This document shows, piece by piece, positions 8,801 through 16,015 of a stretch of 64,000 bases of DNA. Where the stretch lies: NCBI GenBank assembly GCA_963603365.1, contig CAVCMI010000015.1:1-64000 (forward strand), in the 5' to 3' direction. The first letter of the stretch is position 1. Each line of letters begins with the position of its first letter. Both the position numbers and the translations under genes were made by a program. The notes under the pieces are model-generated. The model searched no databases. It had not been told where the DNA came from and saw only the letters and a list, made by a program, of their open reading frames with translations. This DNA is from F23-D06 sp963603365 (GTDB lineage Bacteria > Bacteroidota > Bacteroidia > Bacteroidales > WCHB1-69).

Positions 8801-10039
8801 GGAAAGATTGAAAATCCCGTCATTCCCGTCGAGGTAAACAGGTACATAAACAACCTTGACGGGGCATTCGGGGGCATTGTCGAGGCCTTGGTCGCGCAAA
8901 GCATTCAAGATAGGGTCATGTTGCGGGTCGTGCAAGACATGCGTCACACAGTCTCCGGTCACGGGCGTATTGTTCAGCGGCTCTTGCATCTTGCGCAAAA
9001 GGTCTTCTCGGCAACCGCTGTTGCCGGCGGGCACCATAATGAACGCCACCACTTGACGTTCCGGCTGGCAGGCGGCGAGCCTTGACAATGACTTTATGAA
9101 AATATCGATACCCTTGTTCCGGAACTCGTATCTGCCGCTGTTGACGACCAGCAGTGCGTCTTCGTGCAGCGGCTGCTGCATCAGCGAGGCGGCCACCTTC
9201 AAGAGGGCGGCGCGGGCAGCGGCACGCTTCTCTGCATAGCAATCACCCGTGGGGACAAAGCCGTCCTCAAAGCCGTTGATTGTGATGACATCGGCAGACT
9301 TGCCGAAAAAAGCCTCACATTCACGGTCGGTGATATCGCTCACCGTTGTATAGGCATCCGCAAGCTGTGCCGAGAGCGATTCGAGCGAGAACTTCGACTG
9401 CACCCCAAAGTGCCTGGCGGTTTCCTGAGGATTGTATTGGCGGATGTTGCCGTACAATGGCAACCCATTGCCGGCAATGCAGCGTCCGAGCACCGTGGCA
9501 TGGGTGGTGAACACCGTAGCCACCTGCGGGACTGCAGATTTCAGATAGAGTATGCCCGTGCCGGTCATCCATTCGTGAAAATGGGCAACTATGCGGTCAA
9601 CGGAATTGCAATAGAAACCATAGAAACTCTCTATCACGCGACCGGCGGCATAGCCAAACAATGCCGGCTCTATATAGTCCCACTGCCCGGATATGGAATC
9701 CAGCTTGTAGTTCAGCCAAAACTGCGTCAGGATATCGTTCTTCTTTTCAAAAAAAGTCGTGAAGTCAACCAGGAAAACCACAGGCGAACCGCACACGCGC
9801 CAGCGTCCGACCCTGACTTTCAACCCCTCTTGCGGCAGCATATTGCGCCAATTCCGGTAAAGAGTGTTGTCTTCTACAAATTCGCTGTCATGCTCTCGGG
9901 AAAGGTCCGGGCCTATGCAAATGTAGTTGTCGTGAAACTGACCCTCTGCCGTACATGCTTTTGTCGATAAAACTGTGTGGATGCCGCCTACTTTATTGCA
10001 TATTTCCCAGGCGGTTTCAAAAACATAATCCGCAATCAT
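5819..10039 (-). CDS. fused GT3 glycogen synthase and GT35 alpha-glucan phosphorylase
   Basis: One uninterrupted frame of 1406 residues joins two opposing activities of glycogen metabolism. Residues 1-550 are a eukaryote-type (GT3) glycogen synthase, with ETAWEICNKVGGIHTV at the start and PSYYEPWGYTPLESIAFG near residue 430. From about 572 comes a DUF3417 domain (LPKNLEKLETLSENLWWSW), then an alpha-glucan phosphorylase whose pyridoxal-phosphate lysine lies in GTSGEKAVMNG at about residue 1160. A C-terminal beta-sandwich-like extension follows. The start was moved from a TTG at 10063 to the ATG at 10039, because that TTG is part of the minus-7 box at 10061-10068. Both halves retain their active-site motifs, so the protein is probably a bifunctional synthase/phosphorylase. 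Confidence 0.9.
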   Translation of the reverse strand: MIADYVFETAWEICNKVGGIHTVLSTKACTAEGQFHDNYICIGPDLSREHDSEFVEDNTLYRNWRNMLPQEGLKVRVGRWRVCGSPVVFLVDFTTFFEKKNDILTQFWLNYKLDSISGQWDYIEPALFGYAAGRVIESFYGFYCNSVDRIVAHFHEWMTGTGILYLKSAVPQVATVFTTHATVLGRCIAGNGLPLYGNIRQYNPQETARHFGVQSKFSLESLSAQLADAYTTVSDITDRECEAFFGKSADVITINGFEDGFVPTGDCYAEKRAAARAALLKVAASLMQQPLHEDALLVVNSGRYEFRNKGIDIFIKSLSRLAACQPERQVVAFIMVPAGNSGCREDLLRKMQEPLNNTPVTGDCVTHVLHDPQHDPILNALRDQGLDNAPECPVKVVYVPVYLDGNDGIFNLSYYDLLVGFDVSAFPSYYEPWGYTPLESIAFGIPTVTTSLAGFGLWVRGRFETHPSVTVVERTDDNDDQVVDGVADALRFYGTCTSSDKEAVNQDTRMISHQALWENLYDNYKIAYQKALEKSALRYAQYQNKTSRIGLMSEHIKRETPEWRKISVKSHLPKNLEKLETLSENLWWSWNFEARNLFEDIAGPALWKACNENPVHLLQELPFDRMENFSQNESFLKRLDKVYADFEAYMSAPRTRAEKKIAYFSMEFGISNELKIFSGGLGMLAGDYLKEASDDNVDMVGVGLLYRHGYFTQEISIEGKQVNLYPSQSFSKLPIEPLKDESGEWKKVSVALPGRNMYARIWKVKVGRIPLYLLDADFDENWDEDRKVTATLYGGDSENRLKQEMLLGIGGVRMLNLLGENATLYHLNEGHAAFLNLERVYRIMQSRHVNMSIAMEIAKASSLYTTHTPVPAGHDAFTEDLMRTYFAAYPERLNMSWETFMGLGRKRDDCTSDKFSMSILACHLSQEINGVSRIHGRVSREMFAELYEGRFAEELHVGYVTNGVHYKTWAHEKWQKLHSEVFGPEFEQDRSNPKIWNRINEVEDFRIWDIKQELRKEMFDMIKRQLAVQMRRRNESPALIDKTLKSIREDVLTIGFARRFATYKRAYLLFMNEERLQRLLNNPERPVQFVFAGKAHPNDKAGQDLITRIIQLSRQPEFIGKILFVENYDMVLAKKLVSGCDVWLNTPTRPLEASGTSGEKAVMNGVLNFSVLDGWWAEGYVPGAGWAVKEQVTYDDGRLQDELDAATIYATVEEEIAPAFYTRDALDVPAQWVKMMKKCFTHISPHYTMKRQLDDYYAKFYHKLESRSETLTADRLTSAVALLKWKEKVLANWNEIACVEISRPAQTDNAFYVGEDLTMNLTLKTGSLSSEDLKVEMLFAKEDDKTGRVRLQAKYPFRMVSENAGTVVCQCQINAKHVGIWNFAVRIIPANPLLPHDMDFNLVRWL

Positions 10040-10060
10040 ATAAAGCTTTTTTTTAGCGTG

Positions 10061-10068
10061 CAAAGATA
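10061..10068 (-). promoter_or_regulatory. promoter of the glycogen synthase/phosphorylase gene
   Basis: On the minus strand the bases read TATCTTTG followed by C, a full minus-7 match. The predicted start of transcription would be about 15 bases before the ATG at 10039. It is divergent from the promoter at 10092. Confidence 0.75.
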
Positions 10069-10091
10069 GGAAAAAGCAGCCAATTTTTTTT

Positions 10092-10099
10092 TATTTTTG
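10092..10099 (+). promoter_or_regulatory. promoter of the CoA-transferase subunit A gene
   Basis: TATTTTTG followed by C matches TAnnTTTG. It stands back to back with the leftward promoter at 10061-10068, and the ATG is 48 bases downstream. Confidence 0.7.
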
Positions 10100-10147
10100 C
10101 GTGCCTCTTGACAAGGCATTTTTTAGCAACTTAAAAACCTAAAGAAT

Positions 10148-10792
10148 ATGAACAAACTTATTTCTGTTGAAGAAGCCGTTTCCTATATCAAGGACGGAAT
10201 GACGATTATGTACGGCGGTTTTCTGGCCTGCGGTTCTGCCGTCAAAGTTATTGAGGCCATTGCCCAAAAGGGAGTGCGCGACCTTACCATCATCGGAAAC
10301 GACACAGCATACCCCAACAAAGCCATCGGCATGCTGATTGCCAACCATCAGGTAAAGAAACTGATTGCTTCGCACATTGGTACAAATGCCGACACCATTC
10401 AGCAGTTCAACGACAAGACCCTCGAAATAGAATTCGTTCCGCAAGGCACATTGGCAGAACGCATCCGTTGTGGCGGAGCCGGTCTTGGCGGCGTGCTTAC
10501 CCAGACGGGTCTCGGCACTGTTGTTGAAGAAGGCAAACGCAAAATCGATATTGACGGCAAGGAATATCTCCTCGAGTTGCCCCTTCACGCTGACGTGGCC
10601 CTGATCGGCGCCAGCATCTGCGACACGATGGGCAACTGCATCTATAAAGGCACCACCCAGAACTTCAACCCGATGATGGCTACCGCTGCCGACCTGGTCA
10701 TCGTCGAACCCAAAGAACTGGTGGAAGCCGGACAGATTCCGATAGAGCAAGTCCACACTCCTGGCGCGTACGTCAACTATATCGTCCGCTAA
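10148..10792 (+). CDS. atoD: acetate/acetoacetate-type CoA-transferase subunit A, without adjacent subunit B
   Basis: The 214-residue protein is a family I CoA-transferase alpha subunit. The glycine-rich CoA-transferase signature appears as DGMTIMYGGFLACGSA (the usual proline is alanine here), followed by IRCGGAGLGGVLTQTG and the conserved ending VEAGQIPIEQVHTPG. Such enzymes exchange CoA between short-chain acids such as acetate, butyrate and acetoacetate. The catalytic glutamate lies in subunit B, which normally follows within a few bases. Here a palindrome and a strong terminator follow instead, so the gene is monocistronic. The partner must be elsewhere or the subunit is unpaired. The next gene is a KamC-like ATPase, which recalls lysine fermentation clusters that carry atoD/atoA. 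Confidence 0.88.
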   Translation: MNKLISVEEAVSYIKDGMTIMYGGFLACGSAVKVIEAIAQKGVRDLTIIGNDTAYPNKAIGMLIANHQVKKLIASHIGTNADTIQQFNDKTLEIEFVPQGTLAERIRCGGAGLGGVLTQTGLGTVVEEGKRKIDIDGKEYLLELPLHADVALIGASICDTMGNCIYKGTTQNFNPMMATAADLVIVEPKELVEAGQIPIEQVHTPGAYVNYIVR

Positions 10793-10825
10793 CACAAACA
10801 ACGCATTGACAGTCTCGCCTGAGGA

Positions 10826-10840
10826 TTGTGAGACTCACAA
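10826..10840. repeat. 15-bp perfect palindrome downstream of atoD
   Basis: TTGTGAGACTCACAA is perfectly symmetrical about its central A. It lies between the atoD stop and the terminator at 10903. The half-sites resemble TGTGA/TCACA, but the 3-base spacing is too short for a CRP site. It may be an operator-like site or an RNA hairpin. No function is visible. Confidence 0.45.
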
Positions 10841-10902
10841 CCTTGACGGCTTCCGTTGCATAGTTGCCTCTCTCGTCAACGCAGTGTAACGTCGCAATTC
10901 TT

Positions 10903-10950
10903 AAAAACAGGAAACTATTGTCCTTTTCCGGACGTGTTTCCTGTTTTTTT
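10903..10950 (+). terminator. rho-independent terminator of atoD
   Basis: A 13-bp perfect stem (10903-10915 with 10936-10948) encloses a 20-base loop that has its own GTCC/GGAC pairing, and it ends in a T tract. It closes the atoD transcript before the next gene. Confidence 0.9.
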
Positions 10951-11003
10951 GTCTCCGACAGTTCTGTGTATAGCGCATAACGTAGCCGCAACAGAAGATT
11001 TTG

Positions 11004-11011
11004 TAATTTTG
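11004..11011 (+). promoter_or_regulatory. promoter of the MutS-type ATPase gene
   Basis: TAATTTTG matches TAnnTTTG, 25 bases before the ATG at 11037. Confidence 0.6.
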
Positions 11012-11036
11012 TCGCGTTTTATAATTACCGCCAGCA

Positions 11037-12416
11037 ATGATGCTTTTCAAAAACTCCTTTGAACACAACCAAGGTCTTCATTTTGTTTTTGAACACCTTA
11101 AATTCACTTCCGGCCTCGGACGCAACCGCCTGTTAGAACTGCCGTTCAGTACAGATGCTTCCGCTCTTCAACACGAATTCGACCTGTTGGGCATAGTTAT
11201 GGGCATGCTCCAAAACGAGACGTTCCGGGGCAAATTGATGCATCTGCGCAACAACCTGCACCAGATCAACGATATCCGCCCTACGTTGAATGCCTTGTCT
11301 GGCGGAACGGTGTTAGACGACATTCAGCTTTTTGAAATCAAGAAAACCGCCATCCTTACCCGCAACATCGCTGCAGACCTGAAAGCCATGGATGCTGTCA
11401 CTTTCAAACTGGAAAACACAGATGCCGCCATCGCCCTGCTGGATCCTGAACATACAAACATTCCGCACTTCTACGTCTATTCGGCGTACGACCCCGAATT
11501 GGCTGCACTCCGGAAACAAATCACCGAGACACAAGACGCGAGCACGGCTGAACGGATACGCTACAAGGCTCAACAAGTTGAAGACCGCATACGGTCGCGC
11601 CTGTCCGGAGAGTTGCAGCAACACTTTTCAGCACTTTGGCACAACCTTGAAACGCTGGCGCATCTTGACTTGCTGATGGCAAAGGCACAACTGGCCATCG
11701 AATGGGGAGCATGCCGCCCCGAAATTTCAGACCATACAGAACTGATACAGTTCTACAACCCCGAGGTTGCCGAAGCCCTCAAGACAAAAGGACGTTCTTT
11801 CCAACCTGTCAGCATCAGGTTCGGCAACGAAACCATACTGATAACGGGAGCCAACATGGCAGGCAAGTCCGTCTTACTCAAAACTGTATCACTTTGCCAG
11901 TATTTGTTCCAATTTGGTTTTTATGTGCCCGCTGAAAAGGCTGCAATGACCTTGCAGGACGAGATCATCAGCAGCATCGGCGACCGGCAGTCAGAGCTCA
12001 GCGGACTCTCCTCTTTTGCGGTGGAGATTTTAACCATAGACAAGATTATCAAGTCGGGGAAAGCCGGCAAACGCGTATTGGCTTTGGTGGATGAATTGGC
12101 CAGGACCACCAACCCGGAAGAGGGGAAACAGCTTGTGAACGGCTTCTTGACCATGGCCAAGAAACTCGGCATTACAGCGATTGTCACCACTCATTACAGC
12201 GGCATAGCGGCCGTCTGCCGAAGATTGAGGGTAAAAGGTCTTCACCTTAACCCCAACGACCCGCCGACAGCCGGCAATATAAACGACAAGATGGACTACT
12301 CTTTGACAGAAACCGACGGGGACGAAGTGCCGCGCGAGGCTTTCGCCATTGCTACGCTGTTAGGCATTGACGAGGAGTTTCTTGAAATGTGCCAAAAAGA
12401 GAGTGGACATTCATAG
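11037..12416 (+). CDS. MutS-family ATPase, resembling KamC (lysine 5,6-aminomutase reactivase)
   Basis: The 459-residue protein has the MutS core and ATPase but no mismatch-recognition domain. The N-terminal half is helical clamp-like. The ATPase has a Walker A ITGANMAGKS (about 269-278), a signature region SELSGLSSFAVE (about 319-330), Walker B VLALVDELARTTNPEEG (about 347-363) and a TTHYSG H-loop near 385. It is too short for mismatch repair MutS (about 860 residues) and lacks the MutS2 Smr domain. MutS-type proteins of this size act as reactivases of B12-dependent aminomutases (KamC) in lysine-fermenting bacteria, and the CoA-transferase subunit next door fits that setting. The KamC assignment is an inference. 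ATG codons at 11037 and 11040 are both possible starts. Confidence 0.75.
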   Translation: MMLFKNSFEHNQGLHFVFEHLKFTSGLGRNRLLELPFSTDASALQHEFDLLGIVMGMLQNETFRGKLMHLRNNLHQINDIRPTLNALSGGTVLDDIQLFEIKKTAILTRNIAADLKAMDAVTFKLENTDAAIALLDPEHTNIPHFYVYSAYDPELAALRKQITETQDASTAERIRYKAQQVEDRIRSRLSGELQQHFSALWHNLETLAHLDLLMAKAQLAIEWGACRPEISDHTELIQFYNPEVAEALKTKGRSFQPVSIRFGNETILITGANMAGKSVLLKTVSLCQYLFQFGFYVPAEKAAMTLQDEIISSIGDRQSELSGLSSFAVEILTIDKIIKSGKAGKRVLALVDELARTTNPEEGKQLVNGFLTMAKKLGITAIVTTHYSGIAAVCRRLRVKGLHLNPNDPPTAGNINDKMDYSLTETDGDEVPREAFAIATLLGIDEEFLEMCQKESGHS

Positions 12417-12448
12417 GACTACGGTTCCCATAGCCTTCAAACCCAAAC

Positions 12449-12481
12449 AAAAAAGGATATGCAATGGCATATCCTTTTTTT
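12449..12481. terminator. bidirectional terminator between the MutS-type gene and rpsE
   Basis: A 14-bp stem (12449-12462 with 12467-12480) with a 4-base loop is flanked by A and T runs, so it can end both the rightward MutS-type transcript and the leftward ribosomal operon. It lies only 19 bases past the rpsE stop and so marks the true end of that operon. Confidence 0.93.
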
Positions 12482-12499
12482 GTTCGTGGGGCTGAAAGC

Positions 12500-13018
12500 T
12501 TATCCGTTGAAAACCTTATCAAGGTTAACTCCGCGGACTTGTGCAACCGTATAGGCATCGCGCATTTTGGAGAGGGCATCAAAAGTGGCCTTCACCACGC
12601 TGTGCGGGTTAGAAGAGCCCTTTGACTTAGCCAGCACGTTTTTCACGCCTACGCTCTCGAGCACGGCACGCATAGCGCCGCCGGCGATAACGCCGGTACC
12701 GGGAGCAGCGGGTTTCATGAAAACAGTGGCACCGCTGTATTTGCCTTCCTGAGCATGAGGGATAGTGCCTTTGAGCACAGGAACTTGAATGAGGTTTTTC
12801 TTTGCGTCTTCAGTACCTTTTTCGACAGCCTTGGAGACTTCCTTTGCTTTTCCGAGACCATATCCTACGATACCGTTTTCGTTACCGACCACCATAATGG
12901 CAGCGAAACTGAAAATACGACCGCCCTTGGTAACCTTCGTGACTCTGTTTACAGCCACCATTCTTTCTTTCAATTCGATGTCGGCTGCTTTAACTTTCTT
13001 GATATTTACGTTAGCCAT
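12500..13018 (-). CDS. rpsE: 30S ribosomal protein S5
   Basis: S5 belongs to the 30S body and helps decoding accuracy. The 172-residue protein shows the S5 domain with RVTKVTKGGRIFSFAAIMVVG and the C-terminal domain region GTGVIAGGAMRAVLESVGV, at normal length. It is the last gene of the operon here. In most bacteria rpmD, rplO and secY follow, but here a terminator lies 19 bases downstream. Confidence 0.97.
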   Translation of the reverse strand: MANVNIKKVKAADIELKERMVAVNRVTKVTKGGRIFSFAAIMVVGNENGIVGYGLGKAKEVSKAVEKGTEDAKKNLIQVPVLKGTIPHAQEGKYSGATVFMKPAAPGTGVIAGGAMRAVLESVGVKNVLAKSKGSSNPHSVVKATFDALSKMRDAYTVAQVRGVNLDKVFNG

Positions 13019-13030
13019 AAGTCTTGATGT

Positions 13031-13390
13031 TTAAAATTTGAGACCGCCCTCTCTGGCTGCTTCTGCCAAAGATTTGATTCTACCATGATACAAATAACCG
13101 TTACGGTCAAAAACGACCTCGTTGATGCCGGCGGCAAGAGCACGAGAGGCGATTTCCTTACCGACGAGCGCAGACTTTTCGCATTTTGTGATTTTCTGTT
13201 CTGCGATGCCAGCGATCTTAGAGGAGGCAGACACCATTGTGACACCTGCTTCGTCATCTATCAACTGAACATAGATGTCGCGGTTGCTTCTGAACACAGA
13301 CAGTCTGGGACGGGCAGCCGTACCGCTGACAATCTTGCGCACGCGGTTTTTAATCCTGTTTCTTCTATATTCTTTTTTGTTGTAAGCCAT
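13031..13390 (-). CDS. rplR: 50S ribosomal protein L18
   Basis: L18 binds 5S rRNA together with L5 and L25 in the central protuberance. The 119-residue protein has the basic N-terminus RRNRIKNRVRKIVSGTAARP, the region LSVFRSNRDIYVQLIDD and the conserved end YHGRIKSLAEAAREGGLKF. Normal length, 12 bases upstream of rpsE. Confidence 0.97.
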   Translation of the reverse strand: MAYNKKEYRRNRIKNRVRKIVSGTAARPRLSVFRSNRDIYVQLIDDEAGVTMVSASSKIAGIAEQKITKCEKSALVGKEIASRALAAGINEVVFDRNGYLYHGRIKSLAEAAREGGLKF

Positions 13391-13408
13391 AATAACAAAT
13401 TTACAAGG

Positions 13409-13969
13409 TTATTTTTCTGCTGATTTACCAGCTTTCTTCCTGATATATTCGCCTTGGAAGCGGATACCTTTGCCTTTGTAAGGTTCTGGTTTCCTGTAAG
13501 AGCGGATTTTGTTGGCAACTTGACCAAGCAGCTGTTTGTCTATGCAGCTGAGGATGATGACAGGGCTTTTACCCTTTTCGTTGATCGTCTGTACCGAAAT
13601 CTCTTCGGGAAAGTCGAACAGGATGTTATGGGAATAGCCAAGTCCCATATCCAGCTGGTGGTCACCTTTTGCTTCAGCCTTGTAGCCGACGCCGATGACC
13701 TCCATCTTGATCTGGAAACCTTCGGAAACGCCTGTTACCATATTGTTGACCAGCGCTCTGTAAAGACCATGCATTGATTTGCAGCGTTTGCTGTCGTTCG
13801 GGCGGGTGAAATGGATATGGCCGTCTTCGATGTTCATGGCGATGTCAGGATGAACATACTGTTTCAGTTCACCTTTGGGTCCCTTCACGGTAACCACATT
13901 CGACTTTTCGTCTCTTTTAATTTCTACCCCTGCGGGGATAGCGATTTGCAATTTTCCTATTCTTGACAT
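13409..13969 (-). CDS. rplF: 50S ribosomal protein L6
   Basis: L6 lies near the sarcin-ricin loop and the GTPase centre. The 186-residue protein has MSRIGKLQIAIPAGVEI at the start, the two repeated L6 domains, and the signature region YRKPEPYKGKGIRFQGEYI near the end. Length is normal. It is 18 bases upstream of rplR. Confidence 0.97.
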   Translation of the reverse strand: MSRIGKLQIAIPAGVEIKRDEKSNVVTVKGPKGELKQYVHPDIAMNIEDGHIHFTRPNDSKRCKSMHGLYRALVNNMVTGVSEGFQIKMEVIGVGYKAEAKGDHQLDMGLGYSHNILFDFPEEISVQTINEKGKSPVIILSCIDKQLLGQVANKIRSYRKPEPYKGKGIRFQGEYIRKKAGKSAEK

Positions 13970-13984
13970 ATCAATTCCTCCTCA

Positions 13985-14380
13985 TTAACTAATGTAACAA
14001 ATGACTTCACCGCCTACGTTTTGCGCCTTGGCTTCCTTGTCGGTCATCATGCCGTGGGAAGTGGAAATGATGGCGATGCCAAGTCCATTGAGCACAGACG
14101 GCATTTCATCTACGCCGACATACTTACGCAAGCCCGGGCGGCTGACGCGTTGCAGCGTGGTGATGGCTGACTGTTTTGTGGCAGGATGGTATTTCAAGGC
14201 TATCTTGATAGTAGGGTGACCCTCTTCAATGAATTTATAGTTGAGAATGTATCCTTTGTCAAAGAGAATCTTGGTGATGGCTCTTTTCTCGTTAGAAGCG
14301 GGAATCTCTACAACTTTATGGTTGGCGCGGATAGCGTTTCTCAAACGGGTCAAATAATCTGATATTGGATCGGTATTCAT
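13985..14380 (-). CDS. rpsH: 30S ribosomal protein S8
   Basis: S8 binds helix 21 of 16S rRNA and is a key assembly protein, and in E. coli it also represses the spc operon. The 131-residue protein has DPISDYLTRLRNAIRANH at the start and the C-terminal signature GLGIAIISTSHGMMTDKEA. No leader resembling its rRNA target was identified here. Confidence 0.97.
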   Translation of the reverse strand: MNTDPISDYLTRLRNAIRANHKVVEIPASNEKRAITKILFDKGYILNYKFIEEGHPTIKIALKYHPATKQSAITTLQRVSRPGLRKYVGVDEMPSVLNGLGIAIISTSHGMMTDKEAKAQNVGGEVICYIS

Positions 14381-14404
14381 AATCTTATGCTTCTAAAATA
14401 TTTA

Positions 14405-14704
14405 TTACCAACTTGCTTTCTTTACACCCGGCAAAAGGCCTGCCATTGCCATTTCCCTGAAATTGATACGGGAGAGACCGAACTGACGGATATAGCCTTT
14501 AGGACGGCCGGTCAGTTTGCAACGGTTGTGCATTCTGATGGGATTTGAATTAGGCGGTAATTTCTGAAGGGCGATATCGGCTGCTCTTTTGGCGTCATAA
14601 TCGTCACCTTTCATGATTTTCTTGAGTTCTGCGCGTTTTGCGCTATATTTAGCAACTAACTTTGCTCTTTTTACTTCTTTAGCCTTTAAGGATTCTTTAG
14701 CCAT
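14405..14704 (-). CDS. rpsN: 30S ribosomal protein S14 (zinc-independent type)
   Basis: The 99-residue protein is the longer, zinc-independent form of S14: there is no CxxC pair, only one cysteine in the region NPIRMHNRCKLTGRPKGYIR. The C-terminus INFREMAMAGLLPGVKKASW is typical. S14 sits in the 30S head. It is two bases downstream of rplE. Confidence 0.97.
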   Translation of the reverse strand: MAKESLKAKEVKRAKLVAKYSAKRAELKKIMKGDDYDAKRAADIALQKLPPNSNPIRMHNRCKLTGRPKGYIRQFGLSRINFREMAMAGLLPGVKKASW

Positions 14705-14706
14705 AA

Positions 14707-15261
14707 TTATTTTTGATTTTTAAAGGGTAATCCGAATTCTTTTAATAGTGCAAGGCACTCCTTATCGTTCTGGGCTGTCGTCACGAAAGTGATGTCCATA
14801 CCGTTGATCTTGGCCACCTTGTCGATGTCGATTTCCGGGAAAATGATCTGCTCAGGGATGCCGAGGGTGTAGTTTCCTCTGCCGTCGAAGCCGCTGTCGC
14901 TGATTCCTCTGAAGTCGCGGATACGGGGGATGGAAACAGACACGAGTCTGTCGAGGAACTCATACATACGGTCGCCGTGCAGGGTGACGCGGACGCCGAT
15001 AGGCATGCCTTTTCTCAATTTGAAGTTAGAAATATCCTTCTTTGACTTCGTTGCGACGGCTTTTTGGCCGGCAATCATCGTCATTTCCTGGACGCCGGCA
15101 TCGATAAGTTTCTTGTCAGCGATGCCGAATTTTCCTAAACCTTGGTTCAGGCATATTTTCGTAATGCGGGGAACGCGCATCACAGATTTGAATCCAAATT
15201 GTTCCTTGAGGGCGGGAAGAACCTCTTTCTGGTATTTTTCTTTATATCTCGGTGTGTACAT
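14707..15261 (-). CDS. rplE: 50S ribosomal protein L5
   Basis: L5 binds 5S rRNA and contacts P-site tRNA. The 184-residue protein contains the L5 signature around VMRVPRITKICLNQGLG, the region ISNFKLRKGMPIGVRVTLHG and the C-terminal segment IFPEIDIDKVAKINGMDITF. Its start codon shares one base with the rplX stop codon (both at 15261), suggesting translational coupling. Confidence 0.97.
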   Translation of the reverse strand: MYTPRYKEKYQKEVLPALKEQFGFKSVMRVPRITKICLNQGLGKFGIADKKLIDAGVQEMTMIAGQKAVATKSKKDISNFKLRKGMPIGVRVTLHGDRMYEFLDRLVSVSIPRIRDFRGISDSGFDGRGNYTLGIPEQIIFPEIDIDKVAKINGMDITFVTTAQNDKECLALLKEFGLPFKNQK

Positions 15262-15575
15262 TATTTGATCTCCTCTCCTGACTTTTTAGAATATCTGACT
15301 AATTTGCCTTTGTCGTTCAATCTTCTACCAACGCGGGTAGCGTTTCCTTTTGCATCAACAAGCATAAGGTTGGAAATGTGGACAGGGGCTTCTTTCTTGA
15401 TAATGCCACCGTTTGGCGTTTTGGCGTTCGGCTTCATGCTCTTGGACACCATATTGCAGCCTTCGACCAGAGCCTTGCAATCACTTGGCATAACCTCAAG
15501 GACTTTCCCTTGAGTACCTTTGTACTCGCCGGTGATGACTTTTACGATGTCGCCTTTCTTGATTTTAAGTTTCAT
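15261..15575 (-). CDS. rplX: 50S ribosomal protein L24
   Basis: L24 starts 50S assembly and lies near the exit tunnel. The KOW motif is visible in KKGDIVKVITGEYKGTQGKV at the N-terminus. An upstream TTG at 15605 would add ten residues, but the ATG at 15575 gives the usual 104-residue protein beginning MKLKIKKGD and is preferred. Confidence 0.93.
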   Translation of the reverse strand: MKLKIKKGDIVKVITGEYKGTQGKVLEVMPSDCKALVEGCNMVSKSMKPNAKTPNGGIIKKEAPVHISNLMLVDAKGNATRVGRRLNDKGKLVRYSKKSGEEIK

Positions 15576-15644
15576 TGTCTTTTTCTGATTTTTAATGTTT
15601 GCCAATTGGTCTTTGTCAATTGTGTATCTAATGTAATTCTATTG

Positions 15645-16013
15645 TTACAATACTTCGGGGGCCAAAGACACGATTTTCATGAACTGTTTTTCGCGGAGTT
15701 CACGAGCAACAGGTCCGAAAATACGGGTGCCGCGCAGTTCGTCTGCGGCGGTAAGCAGCACAACGGCATTGTCGTCGAATTTGATGTAAGAGCCGTCATT
15801 CCTGCGGATGTGTCTCTTGGTGCGTACCACTACGGCCTTTGACACGGTACCGGCTTTCACCTGACCTGAAGGTATAGCGCTCTTGATGGCGACCACAATC
15901 TTGTCGCCTACGCTTGCATAGCGTTTCTTCGTGCCGCCCAACACGCGAATGCAGAGGACTTCCTTTGCGCCGCTGTTGTCAGCAACAGCCATTCTTGATT
16001 CTTGTTGTATCAT
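15645..16013 (-). CDS. rplN: 50S ribosomal protein L14
   Basis: L14 contacts 16S rRNA at an intersubunit bridge. The 122-residue protein begins MIQQESRMAVADNSGAKEVL and contains the L14 signature region TKRHIRRNDGSYIKFDDNAV. Length is exactly that of the family. Two bases separate it from rpsQ. Confidence 0.98.
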   Translation of the reverse strand: MIQQESRMAVADNSGAKEVLCIRVLGGTKKRYASVGDKIVVAIKSAIPSGQVKAGTVSKAVVVRTKRHIRRNDGSYIKFDDNAVVLLTAADELRGTRIFGPVARELREKQFMKIVSLAPEVL

Positions 16014-16015
16014 AA

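Noticed and set aside
8642..9970. Long rightward open frames opposite the glycogen synthase gene
   Set aside because: They show no family motif, no promoter and no start signals, and lie antisense to a well-supported gene in GC-richer DNA. The same applies to similar shadows opposite comEC, rpoB and fbaA.
10040..10063. TTG start giving eight more residues for the glycogen synthase fusion
   Set aside because: The TTG is part of the minus-7 box TATCTTTG at 10061-10068 and would lie before the transcription start. The ATG at 10039 begins the conserved sequence.
10102..10120. Terminator-like hairpin (TGCCT...AGGCA followed by T run) just behind the atoD promoter
   Set aside because: Its left arm lies at or before the expected transcription start, so the RNA would not contain the complete stem.
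10793..10902. Remnant of CoA-transferase subunit B behind atoD
   Set aside because: No frame in this stretch resembles the subunit B start or its glycine-rich motif.
11037..12416. MutS mismatch repair protein
   Set aside because: At 459 residues it lacks the mismatch-binding and connector domains of MutS and has no Smr domain as in MutS2. It is described as a MutS-type ATPase instead.
15576..15605. TTG start adding ten residues to L24
   Set aside because: The ATG at 15575 yields the normal family length and start, and the extra residues resemble nothing in the family.
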